A DNA stretch of 64,000 nt from positions 124,001-188,000 of the forward strand of contig WSYJ01000144.1 in assembly GCA_020186115.1 (NCBI GenBank), given 5' to 3'. The notes beneath the pieces are model-generated. The model had not been told where the DNA came from. It made no database searches and saw only the letters and a program-made list of their open reading frames with translations. Both the position numbers and the translations under genes were made by a program. This document shows, piece after piece, positions 1 to 9,701 of the stretch. The stretch is from Histomonas meleagridis. Its lineage: Eukaryota; Parabasalia; Tritrichomonadida; Dientamoebidae. Position 1 is the first letter of the stretch, and each line of letters opens with the position of its first letter.

Positions 1-400
1 TATTTTTGATTATATTAAATGTTGCTGAATCATTTTTTCAAGAAGTCAAAATGAATCTTGTGTGACTTTATCAATCCGAAAACGTGTATATAATCAAATA
101 TATTTGATTCTATTTTAATATTTGCTTCTGAAGAAAGCATTTCATAATGCATAACCGAAGTTGTTCAATTTTTGCATTAAATGCTAATTTCCAATCTAAG
201 ATACTGATATCAATTTCTTTTTACATCTTTACTTACACAACTTTATATTGAGATTTTGTATGACAACAATAATATAATGCAATACAGAATGAGATTGTAT
301 AAAAATTTTTATATCACATAAAATATTTAAACATTTTTCAGCAAAAGTTAACTTTTCGAAATTAAAAAATTAAAAATTATAAAGAAAGAAAGCTTTATTA
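1..400. other. AT-rich intergenic stretch, nothing recognised
   Basis: No open frame of convincing composition on either strand, no tRNA-like or long inverted repeat structure seen. It lies downstream of the minus-strand surface protein gene, so it would hold that gene's 3' end processing site. Confidence 0.5.
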
Positions 401-3370
401 TTAAACGGAAAGTTCGTTTTCAGGAGAATTTTCGATAGCTTTGTTTTGGTTCCTCTTTTTAACAAAAATTGTAATGCCGACAGCAGCCGCAATTACGACA
501 ACAGCAGCAACAACAATACCGATGATCATTCCCGTGTTATCACCACTATTATCTCCGTCATTGGAGTCTTCATTTGCACCAGACTGTGGTGTTTCTTCGA
601 CAATTTCTGAAGTTTGTACGAATGTTTGAACGTTTGAAGTTTGTTGTGTTGGTTCGGCTTGTGTTGTCTTTTGATCTTCAGTTGGTTTTTGTGTTGGGAT
701 TTCTGTTGGTTGAGGATCTTGTGTTGGTTTAGGGTCTTGTGTTGGTTGTGGATCTTCTGTTGGTTGTTGAGCTTCTGAAGTTTGTGGATCTTCTGTTGGA
801 ATTGGTGGAAGTTCTTCTTCTGTTGAAGAAATTGACAACAAGAATTCAGTTTCGTTAAAGTTTGTCATTGCGAATTTGCATTCTGCAGAAGCGGGGGTAT
901 ATTTAGGTTCTTCAGTTGGTTGTGTTTGGTCAGATGGGCAAGACCAATCAATTGTAGAGCCACTAGCAATGCTACCAGAAAGGACATTTAACTTGCCGAT
1001 CCATTCGCCCCAATAGTTTCTATCGAATGTTAATAATTCGAAGAGATTCTCAATGATTTGTCTGCATGATGTTACATCTAAGAGATGTACTGTGTATGTA
1101 AGAACTTTAACAAATGAAAGATTGACATCTAAAGCTTCTGCAAATTGACATAAGTAACATTCATCAGAAAGTGGTGGATCTGAATATTCAGATAAACCAT
1201 AACAAGCATTAAATATTCTATAAATTGGAATGAATGTAGAAGCACGAAGTTTAATGTCAGTGACTGCATCACCTGCATCGATGAGACATTTAGATGCATA
1301 ATATACTGATAAAACCTTTGTGTTAATGAACTTATTCAATGATTGTTCGATATTACAAAATGCTGTTGGAATTCCTTTAAGGATATTAATAATTGTTGAA
1401 TTTTGTGATACTTTATTAAGTGGTTCATAAATGACATCTAATAAATCACCAAGGTTATCATAATAAAGGTTTAATGCTTCCTTAAGGTTGAAATCAGTAT
1501 CTCTAAGCATGGTACCAATTGTACGAATTTGTAATAAGTCATCTAATAAGTATTGCATTAAAAAGTCGATGTTTAATGCTCTTGAAATATTCATGATGAA
1601 TGGATATACATAATCTAAAATAACTTTTCCTGCTTGTGTAACTTCATCAGCTTCAGTTGTTTTACTGATTTCTTTAAGATATCCTTTAACTGTTTTAGTT
1701 CTGAAAGCGCCAATGTATTCAAGTGCTTCTTGCATAACACGGCTAATGTTTGGATGAATTAAAACTTCTGTTGTATTAATGAGAATGTTTGCAGCACATG
1801 CTTGTCCGTATTGAATGATAGAGTTATTGAATTCATTTGTATGATTGAATTGAGAAACAAATCCAAAATCAGCAATTGATAATAAAGGATCAGCAATTTC
1901 TTTAATAGTATTAATGAAAAGATTATAATATTCATATGATTTTGTATCATTATATTCATCATTAATTAATGTAAAGATATTCTTCAAGTTATAATCAAGA
2001 TCAAATTCAGGTGCTATCTTTCTTGCTTCTTGAATATATTGATTGATAAGACCTAATGTTTGATTTCCAAGGAATTCTGGGAATGCAGAAAATACATCTA
2101 AAATTCCACGTACATTAGAGGTACAGTTATGAATGCATTGGACATAAAATATAACTTCTTCTTTGGTAACATTAAAATGTTTAACAACAAGATTAACAAA
2201 ATCTTGGTTATTTGATGATAAATCTTGGAAGAATGGAATTAACTGTTGTTTGATCATTACACTTGCATTGAAATACCAACTTGCATTGAACATTGAATAT
2301 ATTAATTTAGTTGGATCGTCACCCATTTTAGAAAACTTATCCAAGAAATCAACAATTCTATTACATGTGGTAGAAAGTGGTACTGTTGGCAGTGCTTCAA
2401 GTTGTGCAATATGATAACTAAACAAATTATATATTTTTTCGCCTAATAATGTATCCTTGATATATAACAAAAGATCTTTGGCATAATCAATAGCTGAGTA
2501 GATGCCATCCCATAACAATGTGGTCTCAAATTTGGTTGTTTGAATATTTGCAAACTTTTGATAAATGTCAAAAAGATGTGAAAGCTTAGTGGTATCGGAA
2601 CCAATAATATTCTTAACAATGTACTCTGGTGTGATTGGATTCGAACTATAACTTGGATATGATGGTCCTGCAATAATGTTCAAAACCATTAAAATTATGT
2701 CTTTGATACCATTAAGATCCATTTGTAAGTAAGTTTTTAAAACGTTTCTAAGCGTCCAGCCCTTGTTATTATAGATGTAATCGTAAAGATTAGCGAGAGA
2801 ACACTTATCCATGTTAAGAGCTAACAAAGCAGAATCAATAAGAGGACATAAGTCATCTCGGAATAGTGATAAATAAACACTAATTTCGTCCGTGAAAGTA
2901 CCTATGATACCCAAAAGACGTCCAATTCCAAGATCCCATTTGGCCTCAAATCCACCAAGATCCACTTCATGTAATTTAATATAATATTTAGAACTGGTAT
3001 CAATTTTACCTAATACAGTTAGAACAGTGATCAAAGTAATATCTTTGTTGTTGGTAAATAAAAGCCTCTCTAAACCGTATATAAAGTTTTGATCTTCTGT
3101 TGTCATATTAAGTAAGTTTATATCTCCTAAATTAAAATCAAGTTTGAAGTATTGAGCAAATTCAGTAATATTTCCTAATATAGCTTCTGTTTCATTATCA
3201 GGGAGACCAATAGCCCTAATGAACTCTTCAACTGTATATCTTTTGTTAATGAAATCAGAAAAAATTGTTAATCCCCTAGCAGCTGGTTCTTGTTTTGTTA
3301 GGTTGTTGTCAATGTAATCGAATACATATTCTGATGCAATTGCATTTGCGAGGAATGCCAAAAACATCAT
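401..3370 (-). CDS. Type I membrane surface protein with PT/Q/D-rich stalk
   Basis: Predicted single-pass cell-surface protein of 989 residues; no known function. Seen: a hydrophobic N-terminal signal (MMFLAFLANAIAS), a long helical ectodomain with many N-glycosylation-type NxS/T sites and scattered cysteines, a low-complexity stalk at about 860-925 made of repeated units such as PTEDPQ, PTQDPK and PTEIPT, one transmembrane helix at about 947-970 (GIVVAAVVVIAAAVGITIFV), and a 19-residue cytoplasmic tail starting KKR. This plan matches large families of trichomonad surface proteins, but the ectodomain is not one I recognise. The start is two adjacent ATG codons; an initiator match lies 7 nt upstream. 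The next gene on the same strand (EGF-IPT protein) has a very similar basic stop-transfer and TM, suggesting a pair of surface proteins. Function is not inferable. Confidence 0.85.
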   Translation of the reverse strand: MMFLAFLANAIASEYVFDYIDNNLTKQEPAARGLTIFSDFINKRYTVEEFIRAIGLPDNETEAILGNITEFAQYFKLDFNLGDINLLNMTTEDQNFIYGLERLLFTNNKDITLITVLTVLGKIDTSSKYYIKLHEVDLGGFEAKWDLGIGRLLGIIGTFTDEISVYLSLFRDDLCPLIDSALLALNMDKCSLANLYDYIYNNKGWTLRNVLKTYLQMDLNGIKDIILMVLNIIAGPSYPSYSSNPITPEYIVKNIIGSDTTKLSHLFDIYQKFANIQTTKFETTLLWDGIYSAIDYAKDLLLYIKDTLLGEKIYNLFSYHIAQLEALPTVPLSTTCNRIVDFLDKFSKMGDDPTKLIYSMFNASWYFNASVMIKQQLIPFFQDLSSNNQDFVNLVVKHFNVTKEEVIFYVQCIHNCTSNVRGILDVFSAFPEFLGNQTLGLINQYIQEARKIAPEFDLDYNLKNIFTLINDEYNDTKSYEYYNLFINTIKEIADPLLSIADFGFVSQFNHTNEFNNSIIQYGQACAANILINTTEVLIHPNISRVMQEALEYIGAFRTKTVKGYLKEISKTTEADEVTQAGKVILDYVYPFIMNISRALNIDFLMQYLLDDLLQIRTIGTMLRDTDFNLKEALNLYYDNLGDLLDVIYEPLNKVSQNSTIINILKGIPTAFCNIEQSLNKFINTKVLSVYYASKCLIDAGDAVTDIKLRASTFIPIYRIFNACYGLSEYSDPPLSDECYLCQFAEALDVNLSFVKVLTYTVHLLDVTSCRQIIENLFELLTFDRNYWGEWIGKLNVLSGSIASGSTIDWSCPSDQTQPTEEPKYTPASAECKFAMTNFNETEFLLSISSTEEELPPIPTEDPQTSEAQQPTEDPQPTQDPKPTQDPQPTEIPTQKPTEDQKTTQAEPTQQTSNVQTFVQTSEIVEETPQSGANEDSNDGDNSGDNTGMIIGIVVAAVVVIAAAVGITIFVKKRNQNKAIENSPENELSV

Positions 3371-3374
3371 ATAA

Positions 3375-3380
3375 AAGTGA
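3375..3380 (-). promoter_or_regulatory. Initiator (Inr) TCACTT
   Basis: TCACTT fits the trichomonad Inr consensus TCA(+1)YTW known from T. vaginalis. The A would be at 3378, leaving a 7-nt leader before the ATG at 3370, typical of the very short trichomonad 5' leaders. Confidence 0.7.
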
Positions 3381-3772
3381 AGTGTTTTTCATTCATATTC
3401 AATTTGAACATCAAGTATGACGCTAAAGCGCGTAAAAAATTGGGCCAAACCCACAAAAAAATTGAAGTTAACCGTTCTAAATGAATTGAAATTTGAATGA
3501 ATGAAAGAGCCACTATGACTTTATTCCATTACATATTACTTGAATTCACGTCATTGTTTAGACTTGGACTTTTGAAATGATATTGAATCTGTGTTGATAA
3601 AGTTATTTCTCTGGAGTTGGAATTTTGATCATAGCTCAGATTGTTTTGAGAATCATTTTCAAGTTTTGCATCAATATTAGTTAAAAGTTTCAGGGCTTTA
3701 TTGGGTTAATTTTCTATCATTTAGTTCATGATACCATTTTAAAAAACTTACAAAATCAACTTTATTTTGAAA
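3381..3772. other. Intergenic stretch
   Basis: No gene seen. Contains GACGCTAAAGCGCG near 3420-3433 (GC-richer than its surroundings) and a GTTAACCGTT element near 3468, about 100 nt upstream of the surface protein start; the second resembles Myb-type cores found near other starts here. Confidence 0.4.
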
Positions 3773-4963
3773 TTAAGCATCATCCGGTATTTGTTCGAAG
3801 TATACATCGAACTCATCGCGTTCATTTTCTTGTGGTTTTCCCAACTTTTGATTTAATTTGACTTGATAATTCTGAATGAATTTCTTTGGTTGTCTTGAGT
3901 TCCTTCTTTTTCTAATTTTATTTATTACAAAACCAATAACAGTAACAATGGCAACAACAATTCCAACTGTAAATATTATCTTCAAGAAGCTTGTTTTCTT
4001 TCCTAAGCTTACATTATTAGACCATAACTCACCATCAACTGATACAGATACTTTAGATGGCGTATCACCAACATTTGGTATCATGCAGCGAATAATTCCA
4101 TTTTCGACCGATAAAGCGTCACTTTTTACCCCATCAAAGCTGCAATATCCAGTTAATGCACCGTTCTCTATTCCGTTGGTTGTTATGGTCAGTATGCCAT
4201 TTTCATTCTTAACATCAGTGATCTTAAGTGTGAGACGTGTACATTTTTTAACACCATCACCTTGATAACCAGAATTACAAACACACTCTCCTGTACTATC
4301 ACAGTGTGCTTGCTTATGACATGTTTTTGTACACTTCCAACAACCTTTGGTGGAAATATCTGAATCAGAAACATATCCTTCATTACATACAAGATTTCCA
4401 TTCTCAAGACGTGTATTGGGCGGTAAATTGTCAGAAAAATCTAGATTGAAGTCAGAGATTTTACGGCTGGGCTTGCGGCGGATAGTAGTATCATCAATAA
4501 CTTCCTTATCTTGTGATTCATCATCAAAAACAAATGGATTACCACGCTTACGCTTAGGTTTTGCTTCAGTAAAACCATCAAGATCATCCTGTTTTTTCTT
4601 TTTATCAGTTTTTAAGAGATCATCAAGTTCAAAATCAAAAGAGCTCTCGCGCTTAGTTTTTTTGTTCTTTGGGAATATGCTATCATCTTCCAGATCTAGG
4701 TCTGATTTGCTGGTATCTTTCTTAGAATCGAAATCAAAATCAAATATTGAATCTTTTTTTGTTTTCTTATCATCAATTTGAAAATCATCATCAAAGATAC
4801 TCTGTTTTTTAGTTGTGCCTCCCTTTTTGGATTTTTTATTGTCATTTTGAAAAAGATCCAAGTATTCATCAATGTCTTTCATTTTTGAAAATTTAGACGC
4901 CTTAGCTGCTTTTATATATTTACTATTTGTAAGAGTAAATAACAAAGAAATTAAGATTAACAT
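3773..4963 (-). CDS. EGF-IPT single-pass membrane protein, receptor-like
   Basis: Predicted 396-residue type I membrane protein. The longest open frame begins upstream at a GTG; I start at the ATG at 4963 because it opens directly into a signal peptide (MLILISLLFTLTNS). Order: signal 1-18; Lys/Asp-rich low-complexity ectodomain about 20-190 with repeated FDxELDD/KKxK blocks; EGF-like module about 205-245 (CHKQAHCDSTGECVCNSGYQ); IPT/TIG-like beta domain about 245-320 ending SVDGELWS; TM about 328-347; basic 49-residue cytoplasmic tail. EGF plus IPT plus TM suggests adhesion or receptor use, but the ligand is unknown. The charged repeat region is unusual for an extracellular segment. Same strand and similar TM style as the upstream-numbered neighbour at 401-3370. 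Domain calls are by motif only. Confidence 0.8.
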   Translation of the reverse strand: MLILISLLFTLTNSKYIKAAKASKFSKMKDIDEYLDLFQNDNKKSKKGGTTKKQSIFDDDFQIDDKKTKKDSIFDFDFDSKKDTSKSDLDLEDDSIFPKNKKTKRESSFDFELDDLLKTDKKKKQDDLDGFTEAKPKRKRGNPFVFDDESQDKEVIDDTTIRRKPSRKISDFNLDFSDNLPPNTRLENGNLVCNEGYVSDSDISTKGCWKCTKTCHKQAHCDSTGECVCNSGYQGDGVKKCTRLTLKITDVKNENGILTITTNGIENGALTGYCSFDGVKSDALSVENGIIRCMIPNVGDTPSKVSVSVDGELWSNNVSLGKKTSFLKIIFTVGIVVAIVTVIGFVINKIRKRRNSRQPKKFIQNYQVKLNQKLGKPQENERDEFDVYFEQIPDDA

Positions 4964-4999
4964 CTGAAAGTTTGGACAATTATACAAACAAACCCTCAC

Positions 5000-5005
5000 A
5001 AATGG
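5000..5005 (-). promoter_or_regulatory. Initiator-like CCATTT
   Basis: CCATTT fits YCAYTW; the A is at 5003, 39 nt upstream of the chosen ATG (4963) and upstream of the rejected GTG start, so it does not by itself exclude the longer frame. Confidence 0.45.
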
Positions 5006-5324
5006 TCAAACTGACAGAAATTGAAAGCTTTCAAATTTTAATTGTTGGAAAAAACTCATCGTTTGATGTTTTTTTTGGATGCTTTTTGGGTAGAGAAAAA
5101 CTATTTTCCTCATATTGAAAGATTGTCTTTATCAATATTTAAAGTCGAATAAATATTTTATTTCTAAGTTTCCATGATTGTAATCAAAAAAGAAACATAT
5201 TTTTAAATTGCTAGATTACATTTAAAAATGTTCATATAACGTTGACATGAACAACATTCTTTGAACATATTATGTAATATTTATATTATAAAATTCATTG
5301 AAATAATTACAATATTTACAATAT
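5006..5324. other. Intergenic stretch
   Basis: AT-rich, no convincing frame or structure. Confidence 0.4.
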
Positions 5325-6692
5325 TTAACAACCGAATGCCATTGTTCCAATATTTTTTTCTCTATATTCAGAGTAGATCATTTTATCCATTTCCCTAAAC
5401 TCAGGAATTAATTTTAGCCAATATCTAAACATTGGGAAATCATCCTTTGGGAACCCCTTTTCACATAACATGTCCGAAAACGACCGTTTAATTCTATTTT
5501 GCTTGAAACCCATAACGGTCGCCAGGAATGAACCCAAATAAATATTAATGAAATAAGAACATCTTGAAACATATGTCGCTATGCTTTGGCCAGGTATCAT
5601 TTTTGCGAAAGACCAAACATAAGAATTTTGTTCACAAACAATTCCAATATATGTACATTCATTAAAATTGAGTATCGACATTTGATCTATTTCATCAATT
5701 TCATTTAATTCATTACAAAGAATTAATTTTTCATCAGTTTTTGTCATATCAGGAGCGCCATCATAAAAGCCAATATCCGACTCATCGAAATTAGGAATGA
5801 AAGAAGAAAGACAAAGTATTAAATCGATGAATGATTGTTTCAGAATATTTTTTGATGATATAATTATCATTTTCCTTCCACATAATATCGAAAAAATCAC
5901 GTGAATTAAAGCTTCGTTATTCGAAAGTATTTGTGGCAATTGTTTGTCCGCATTTTTTGTACAAACAGAATTAAATAATTGTGGAAATGAGTACCCAATA
6001 GCAAGATAATTGTTAGATTTAATGATTGGTGCTGATGGAAGTTTCGATAACATATCAATGAGATCTGTTACATGTGAATCAAAGCCAATAAGTTGTTTAA
6101 TATCACGAAGCTCATTAGTAAGAATAACAAAATGATCAACTGGAATATTATCATCTTTTTCACATTTTGTGTAATCAATTCCAAACTTTTGAAGTATCGG
6201 TTTAACTTCATTAAGAATGGCATTTAATGTGGTGAGTCGGATGTCTTTTTGGTTAAGGATAGAACAATAATAAGCAACTGTGGATGCATATGTGGGAATT
6301 TCATTGAGAAAAATATCCATTGCATGTGATTGAAATTCTTTCATAAGTGAAATAAATTGCTGAATTGGTGAAGGTGAAATGCTTTCATGGGCTATGACAA
6401 GATCAAGGATTCGAAGAAACCCACGTGCTTGTGTATCAGGAATTTGGATGGATATACAGACAAATGGCCTCCCTTCATATTTGGATCGGAAAATAGTTGG
6501 TGGGATATCCGTGTCTCCTTCTTTACCAACAATATGAGTGTTTCCTATGAAATTAAGAAATTTATCAATGGAAGGAATTTGAAGAGAATTGATTGACCAA
6601 ATAGTCTTAAGAGGAGCTCCTTGTTGGAACTCTAAAAGTGCTGAGAAATAATTAAATTTATAAAAATTGTAAAAAATATTTTTGTTTTTCAT
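5325..6692 (-). CDS. Folliculin/SMCR8-like longin-DENN protein
   Basis: 455 residues. The segment DTQARGFLRILDLVIAHES (about 80-100) matches the folliculin-family signature where a longin-type strand (ARGFxR) is followed by a helix bundle, and the C-terminal half (about 190-455) has DENN-like segments (EALIHVIFSILCGRKMIIIS; SFIPNFDESDIGFYDGAP). Folliculin/Lst7 acts as a GAP for Rag GTPases at the lysosome, and SMCR8 pairs with C9orf72. A C9orf72-like gene lies at 51983-53236, so this protein could be part of such a pair. The N terminus (first about 20 residues, Asn/Lys/Phe/Tyr rich) is unlike the family, which often begins with a Cys/His segment, so the start or exact subfamily is uncertain. 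No clear Inr was found; an out-of-frame ATG lies 5 nt upstream. Divergent from the RPA12 gene, with 80 bp between the starts. Confidence 0.62.
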   Translation of the reverse strand: MKNKNIFYNFYKFNYFSALLEFQQGAPLKTIWSINSLQIPSIDKFLNFIGNTHIVGKEGDTDIPPTIFRSKYEGRPFVCISIQIPDTQARGFLRILDLVIAHESISPSPIQQFISLMKEFQSHAMDIFLNEIPTYASTVAYYCSILNQKDIRLTTLNAILNEVKPILQKFGIDYTKCEKDDNIPVDHFVILTNELRDIKQLIGFDSHVTDLIDMLSKLPSAPIIKSNNYLAIGYSFPQLFNSVCTKNADKQLPQILSNNEALIHVIFSILCGRKMIIISSKNILKQSFIDLILCLSSFIPNFDESDIGFYDGAPDMTKTDEKLILCNELNEIDEIDQMSILNFNECTYIGIVCEQNSYVWSFAKMIPGQSIATYVSRCSYFINIYLGSFLATVMGFKQNRIKRSFSDMLCEKGFPKDDFPMFRYWLKLIPEFREMDKMIYSEYREKNIGTMAFGC

Positions 6693-6772
6693 TTCATTTT
6701 ACTAAGAACTCTAAACAGACATTGTCAATTTCAGTTGGTGATTTCAGAAGGTTTGTTTGACTTCATCAGAAA

Positions 6773-7105
6773 ATGGAAGACCAAAATTTAAATCAATTTT
6801 GCGATTATTGCGGAACTTTAATTCATATTCAAACAATGGGTGAAATATTGTGTCCATTATGTGGAAAACAGTTTGATGTTTCATTGTTAGGACATTTCGA
6901 AAGAACAGTAGATTTAAAGGAAGATGTAGAAGAAGATCTTGGTTTTAGTACTGGAAGTGTTCGTACAATGATTAATGAAAGATGTCCAGAGTGTAGTCAT
7001 GAAGGTCTTTACTTTTCTACTGCTCAACTTCGTAGTGCTGATGAAGGACAGACAATTTTCTATGAATGTCCAAAATGTGGCTACAAATACCAGCAGAACG
7101 CATAG
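6773..7105 (+). CDS. RPA12: RNA polymerase I subunit A12 (Rpa12/POLR1H)
   Basis: 110 residues, normal length for the family. N-terminal Rpb9-type zinc ribbon (Cys10, Cys13, Cys27, Cys30) and C-terminal TFIIS-type zinc ribbon (Cys71, Cys74, Cys99, Cys102) enclosing the hallmark RSADEGQT (87-94), whose Asp-Glu pair enters the polymerase active centre and supports RNA cleavage. The acidic hairpin and spacing fit Rpa12 better than Rpb9, Rpc11 or TFIIS. It works in nucleolar rRNA transcription; fibrillarin, another nucleolar factor, is 8 kb away. All zinc ligands are present. Confidence 0.93.
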   Translation: MEDQNLNQFCDYCGTLIHIQTMGEILCPLCGKQFDVSLLGHFERTVDLKEDVEEDLGFSTGSVRTMINERCPECSHEGLYFSTAQLRSADEGQTIFYECPKCGYKYQQNA

Positions 7106-7437
7106 AAAACACAAATATTAATAAATATTAATAAAGGTGGAATAAATGAATTAAATGAATTTCATTTTTAAAAAATTTTAAATTTTTTTTTTTGAAAACT
7201 CCTTCTTTGCTTAAAAACAATTTACGCTAAAAGGAGCTAAATAATTTTTTTAAAATAAAAAAAAAATAATATTTTTGATTTTATAACAATTGAACTTTGC
7301 AATGGTTTTTAATAGGTAACGATTTATTGTTGTCAACATTACTATAAGTTTTAAATATAATTCACCATGAGATCACTAAAACAGGAAAAATCTGCTGATC
7401 ATTGTATGAGACCGTTTAAATATTCTTTTCAAGTTTT
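7106..7437. other. Intergenic stretch with candidate promoter elements
   Basis: No gene. TCACTA at 7373-7378 fits the initiator and ACCGTTTAAA at 7411-7420 is a Myb-like core, both upstream of the ATG at 7438. Confidence 0.4.
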
Positions 7438-8994
7438 ATGAACCAAGAAAGGATCGTAAAAAGAGCCATTGCTAATTTGTCAAAAAGTTTTCTTGAAGCC
7501 CAAACATTTAATTCCGTCTGTTTTAGTAAATTGTGTGTTGTTTCATATTCTCCTGAACTTATGCATCGTGTTTTTTCATCATTCTTTTTATCCCTATTTG
7601 ATGAGGGACATATTGATAAAATTGCCTCCTTCGATCGTATCCTTCGAGCAGTGTCTCAGTCACCTCTTCTTCTTGATAGTATTCTTTGTGCTCTTTTTGA
7701 ATACAATATTCGTCCAAACACAGTTATCACATCAGTAGATCAACACCTTAACCAGCAATTCATTGACAATGATTGGCGTAATCTTAGTTCTCCGAGTATT
7801 CTGAAATATCCAGACGAAAAATTATCATTATTATTTGACGGTCATTTACATAGACCCATAGATCGTTGTATATTTGAGCTTACATTTACTCATTCAACTC
7901 CACAAGAAATATATGAATCCTATTTTATTAACTTTTCGTCGCAATCCACATTTTTCAATCTTTCCAAAAAAGCTCAAGCAACCTTTGTTGATTCACTTCT
8001 TCTTCATTATTCTCACGATCCTCTTAATCTTATCCATTTTATTCTCATTTCAAATCGGTCATTTTCATCTTCGATTTTTCGACCACGGAATGAATTTTCA
8101 CTTCTCAAGGATGCCTTTTCATATGACATGAGTAATTTTGATGATTATATTCAAGGGATCGAACAAATTTACAAACGATTAATTGATGTTGATAGCATAT
8201 TAAGTTTTTTTATTGCATGTGTTCTCCCATATGCTGATTCATTTCCATATGACTTTATTGAGGAAATTATTAAATCGCCTATATTTCCATCATCTTCCAA
8301 ATATTTTCCGATTGAAGAGTTCATTCATTCAACTTCATGTCGCCAAGAGCTTACATTCAAAGTATTATTCGATGTCTGTAAAAGAGGCGATTATAATGAC
8401 CTCATTACTCAATGTTTCGAACGCGAAGGCAACATCACAAAACTTTTAAATGTGTTATTAACATCACCGATAGAACTATGCAAACAACTTTCGCCATTAT
8501 TTGTTAATATCATTTCGAATGCTGACTCGATTTCTCCTGAAGAATTCATTATAATTGTCGAAACGCATAAAATTCAATCGCCGAATGTCATTTGCGATTT
8601 TTTAATTGAAGCAGTTCAACAAAATGCAAATCCAAATTTGATGTTATATCACCCTTTGTTAGATTTAATTTTAGATTTAGTTTTCGTAACACCTAAAAAG
8701 GCATTGAGTTGTTTGTGCAAAATATCTGTATGTTATCCGAATAATGATATAATGAAAATGTTTTGGAAAAGAAACGTGCCGACAATGGTTGACTTGGTAA
8801 TGAAGAATCACACGCACTCAGCAGTGATGGCTGACTTTCTGGTGGCTGTAGCACGAGAAATGCCTCCAAATTTGGTTATCGTGTTTGCAAAATATGTGGC
8901 GGAATTATCGATTTTTGCAAGGTTTTATCAGGAATGCTTAAACAGATTTGGTGATGACGAAAATGTAATGATGAAAATTAATAAATACTTGTAA
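7438..8994 (+). CDS. Unknown alpha-helical protein
   Basis: 518 residues, intact from a clear ATG to TAA. I do not recognise a family. The sequence is uniformly helical with alternating hydrophobic patterns (for example DLILDLVFVTPKKALSCLCK) suggesting an alpha-solenoid/HEAT-like fold, with no signal peptide, TM helix, catalytic motif or zinc ligand set. Codon use and composition are like the neighbouring genes, so it is very probably a real gene. It sits between RPA12 and the ITFG1-like gene on the same strand, with 330 bp and 700 bp spacers. Confidence 0.75.
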   Translation: MNQERIVKRAIANLSKSFLEAQTFNSVCFSKLCVVSYSPELMHRVFSSFFLSLFDEGHIDKIASFDRILRAVSQSPLLLDSILCALFEYNIRPNTVITSVDQHLNQQFIDNDWRNLSSPSILKYPDEKLSLLFDGHLHRPIDRCIFELTFTHSTPQEIYESYFINFSSQSTFFNLSKKAQATFVDSLLLHYSHDPLNLIHFILISNRSFSSSIFRPRNEFSLLKDAFSYDMSNFDDYIQGIEQIYKRLIDVDSILSFFIACVLPYADSFPYDFIEEIIKSPIFPSSSKYFPIEEFIHSTSCRQELTFKVLFDVCKRGDYNDLITQCFEREGNITKLLNVLLTSPIELCKQLSPLFVNIISNADSISPEEFIIIVETHKIQSPNVICDFLIEAVQQNANPNLMLYHPLLDLILDLVFVTPKKALSCLCKISVCYPNNDIMKMFWKRNVPTMVDLVMKNHTHSAVMADFLVAVAREMPPNLVIVFAKYVAELSIFARFYQECLNRFGDDENVMMKINKYL

Positions 8995-9670
8995 TATTAT
9001 TTGTAAAAAACAAAAAATAAGAAGAAATGTTTTATAGAAAAAAAATGATAAACTTTTTTGAGTTGAGTATGAAAAAGAATTTATTCAAATTGAATTTTAA
9101 TAATCTAAATTTTAATAATTAAATTGGGGTAAGAAACTAAAACCTCATAAATTTGTTGCAACATTTCATTTTATTTAACAAATAATTTTGATCAGCTCTT
9201 AAAATCATTAATACCGAACATTTATGTGAAGATTTATATTATACGTAAAATAATCACCTATTATAAATAACATAGTAACCAATGATCTTCGCAAAGAAAA
9301 AGTAAAATAATAACAAACAAGATATACTCTGATGATAAGAACATTCATGCTATTTATAATATAAATTTATTTCAAAACTTATCATTAAAATATTATTTGG
9401 AAATCAAAAAAATTTATGAGATTGTTCAATAAGAAATGTTAAATATGAATGCATTCATATTATGATTTAAAAACATTATTGTATGGATATAAACAGTTCT
9501 ATATAAACTAGAACCAAATAAAAGGAAATAATTATTTTCAATTATGTAAACTTAAAAACATTTTCCAAAAAATATAATAATTTAAAAACATTTTTAAAAC
9601 ATTTTAATGAAGTCAGATTATGAAATCAATAAAATTTTATTTGATGTAATGCTTTCAAAAAGCTGAAGCG
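8995..9670. other. AT-rich intergenic stretch
   Basis: About 680 bp with no credible frame on either strand. Short AT repeats only; no structure worth naming. Confidence 0.4.
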
Positions 9671-9676
9671 TCACTT
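9671..9676 (+). promoter_or_regulatory. Initiator TCACTT (in GCGTCACTTTTT)
   Basis: Exact TCAYTW match with A at 9673, 28 nt upstream of the ATG at 9702. The longer string GCGTCACTTTTT (9668-9679) recurs at 18988-18999, hinting at a longer local promoter word. Confidence 0.7.
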
Positions 9677-9701
9677 TTTGTTCGCTTCCAAACAAACAAA
9701 T

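Noticed and set aside
441-629. Open frame on the plus strand inside the surface-protein gene
   Set aside because: Shadow of the minus-strand TM and stalk codons; composition (Thr/Ala/Pro runs) follows from the antisense repeats.
9678-9701. TTG start of the ITFG1-like frame
   Set aside because: It overlaps the initiator; the next ATG (9702) gives a proper signal anchor.
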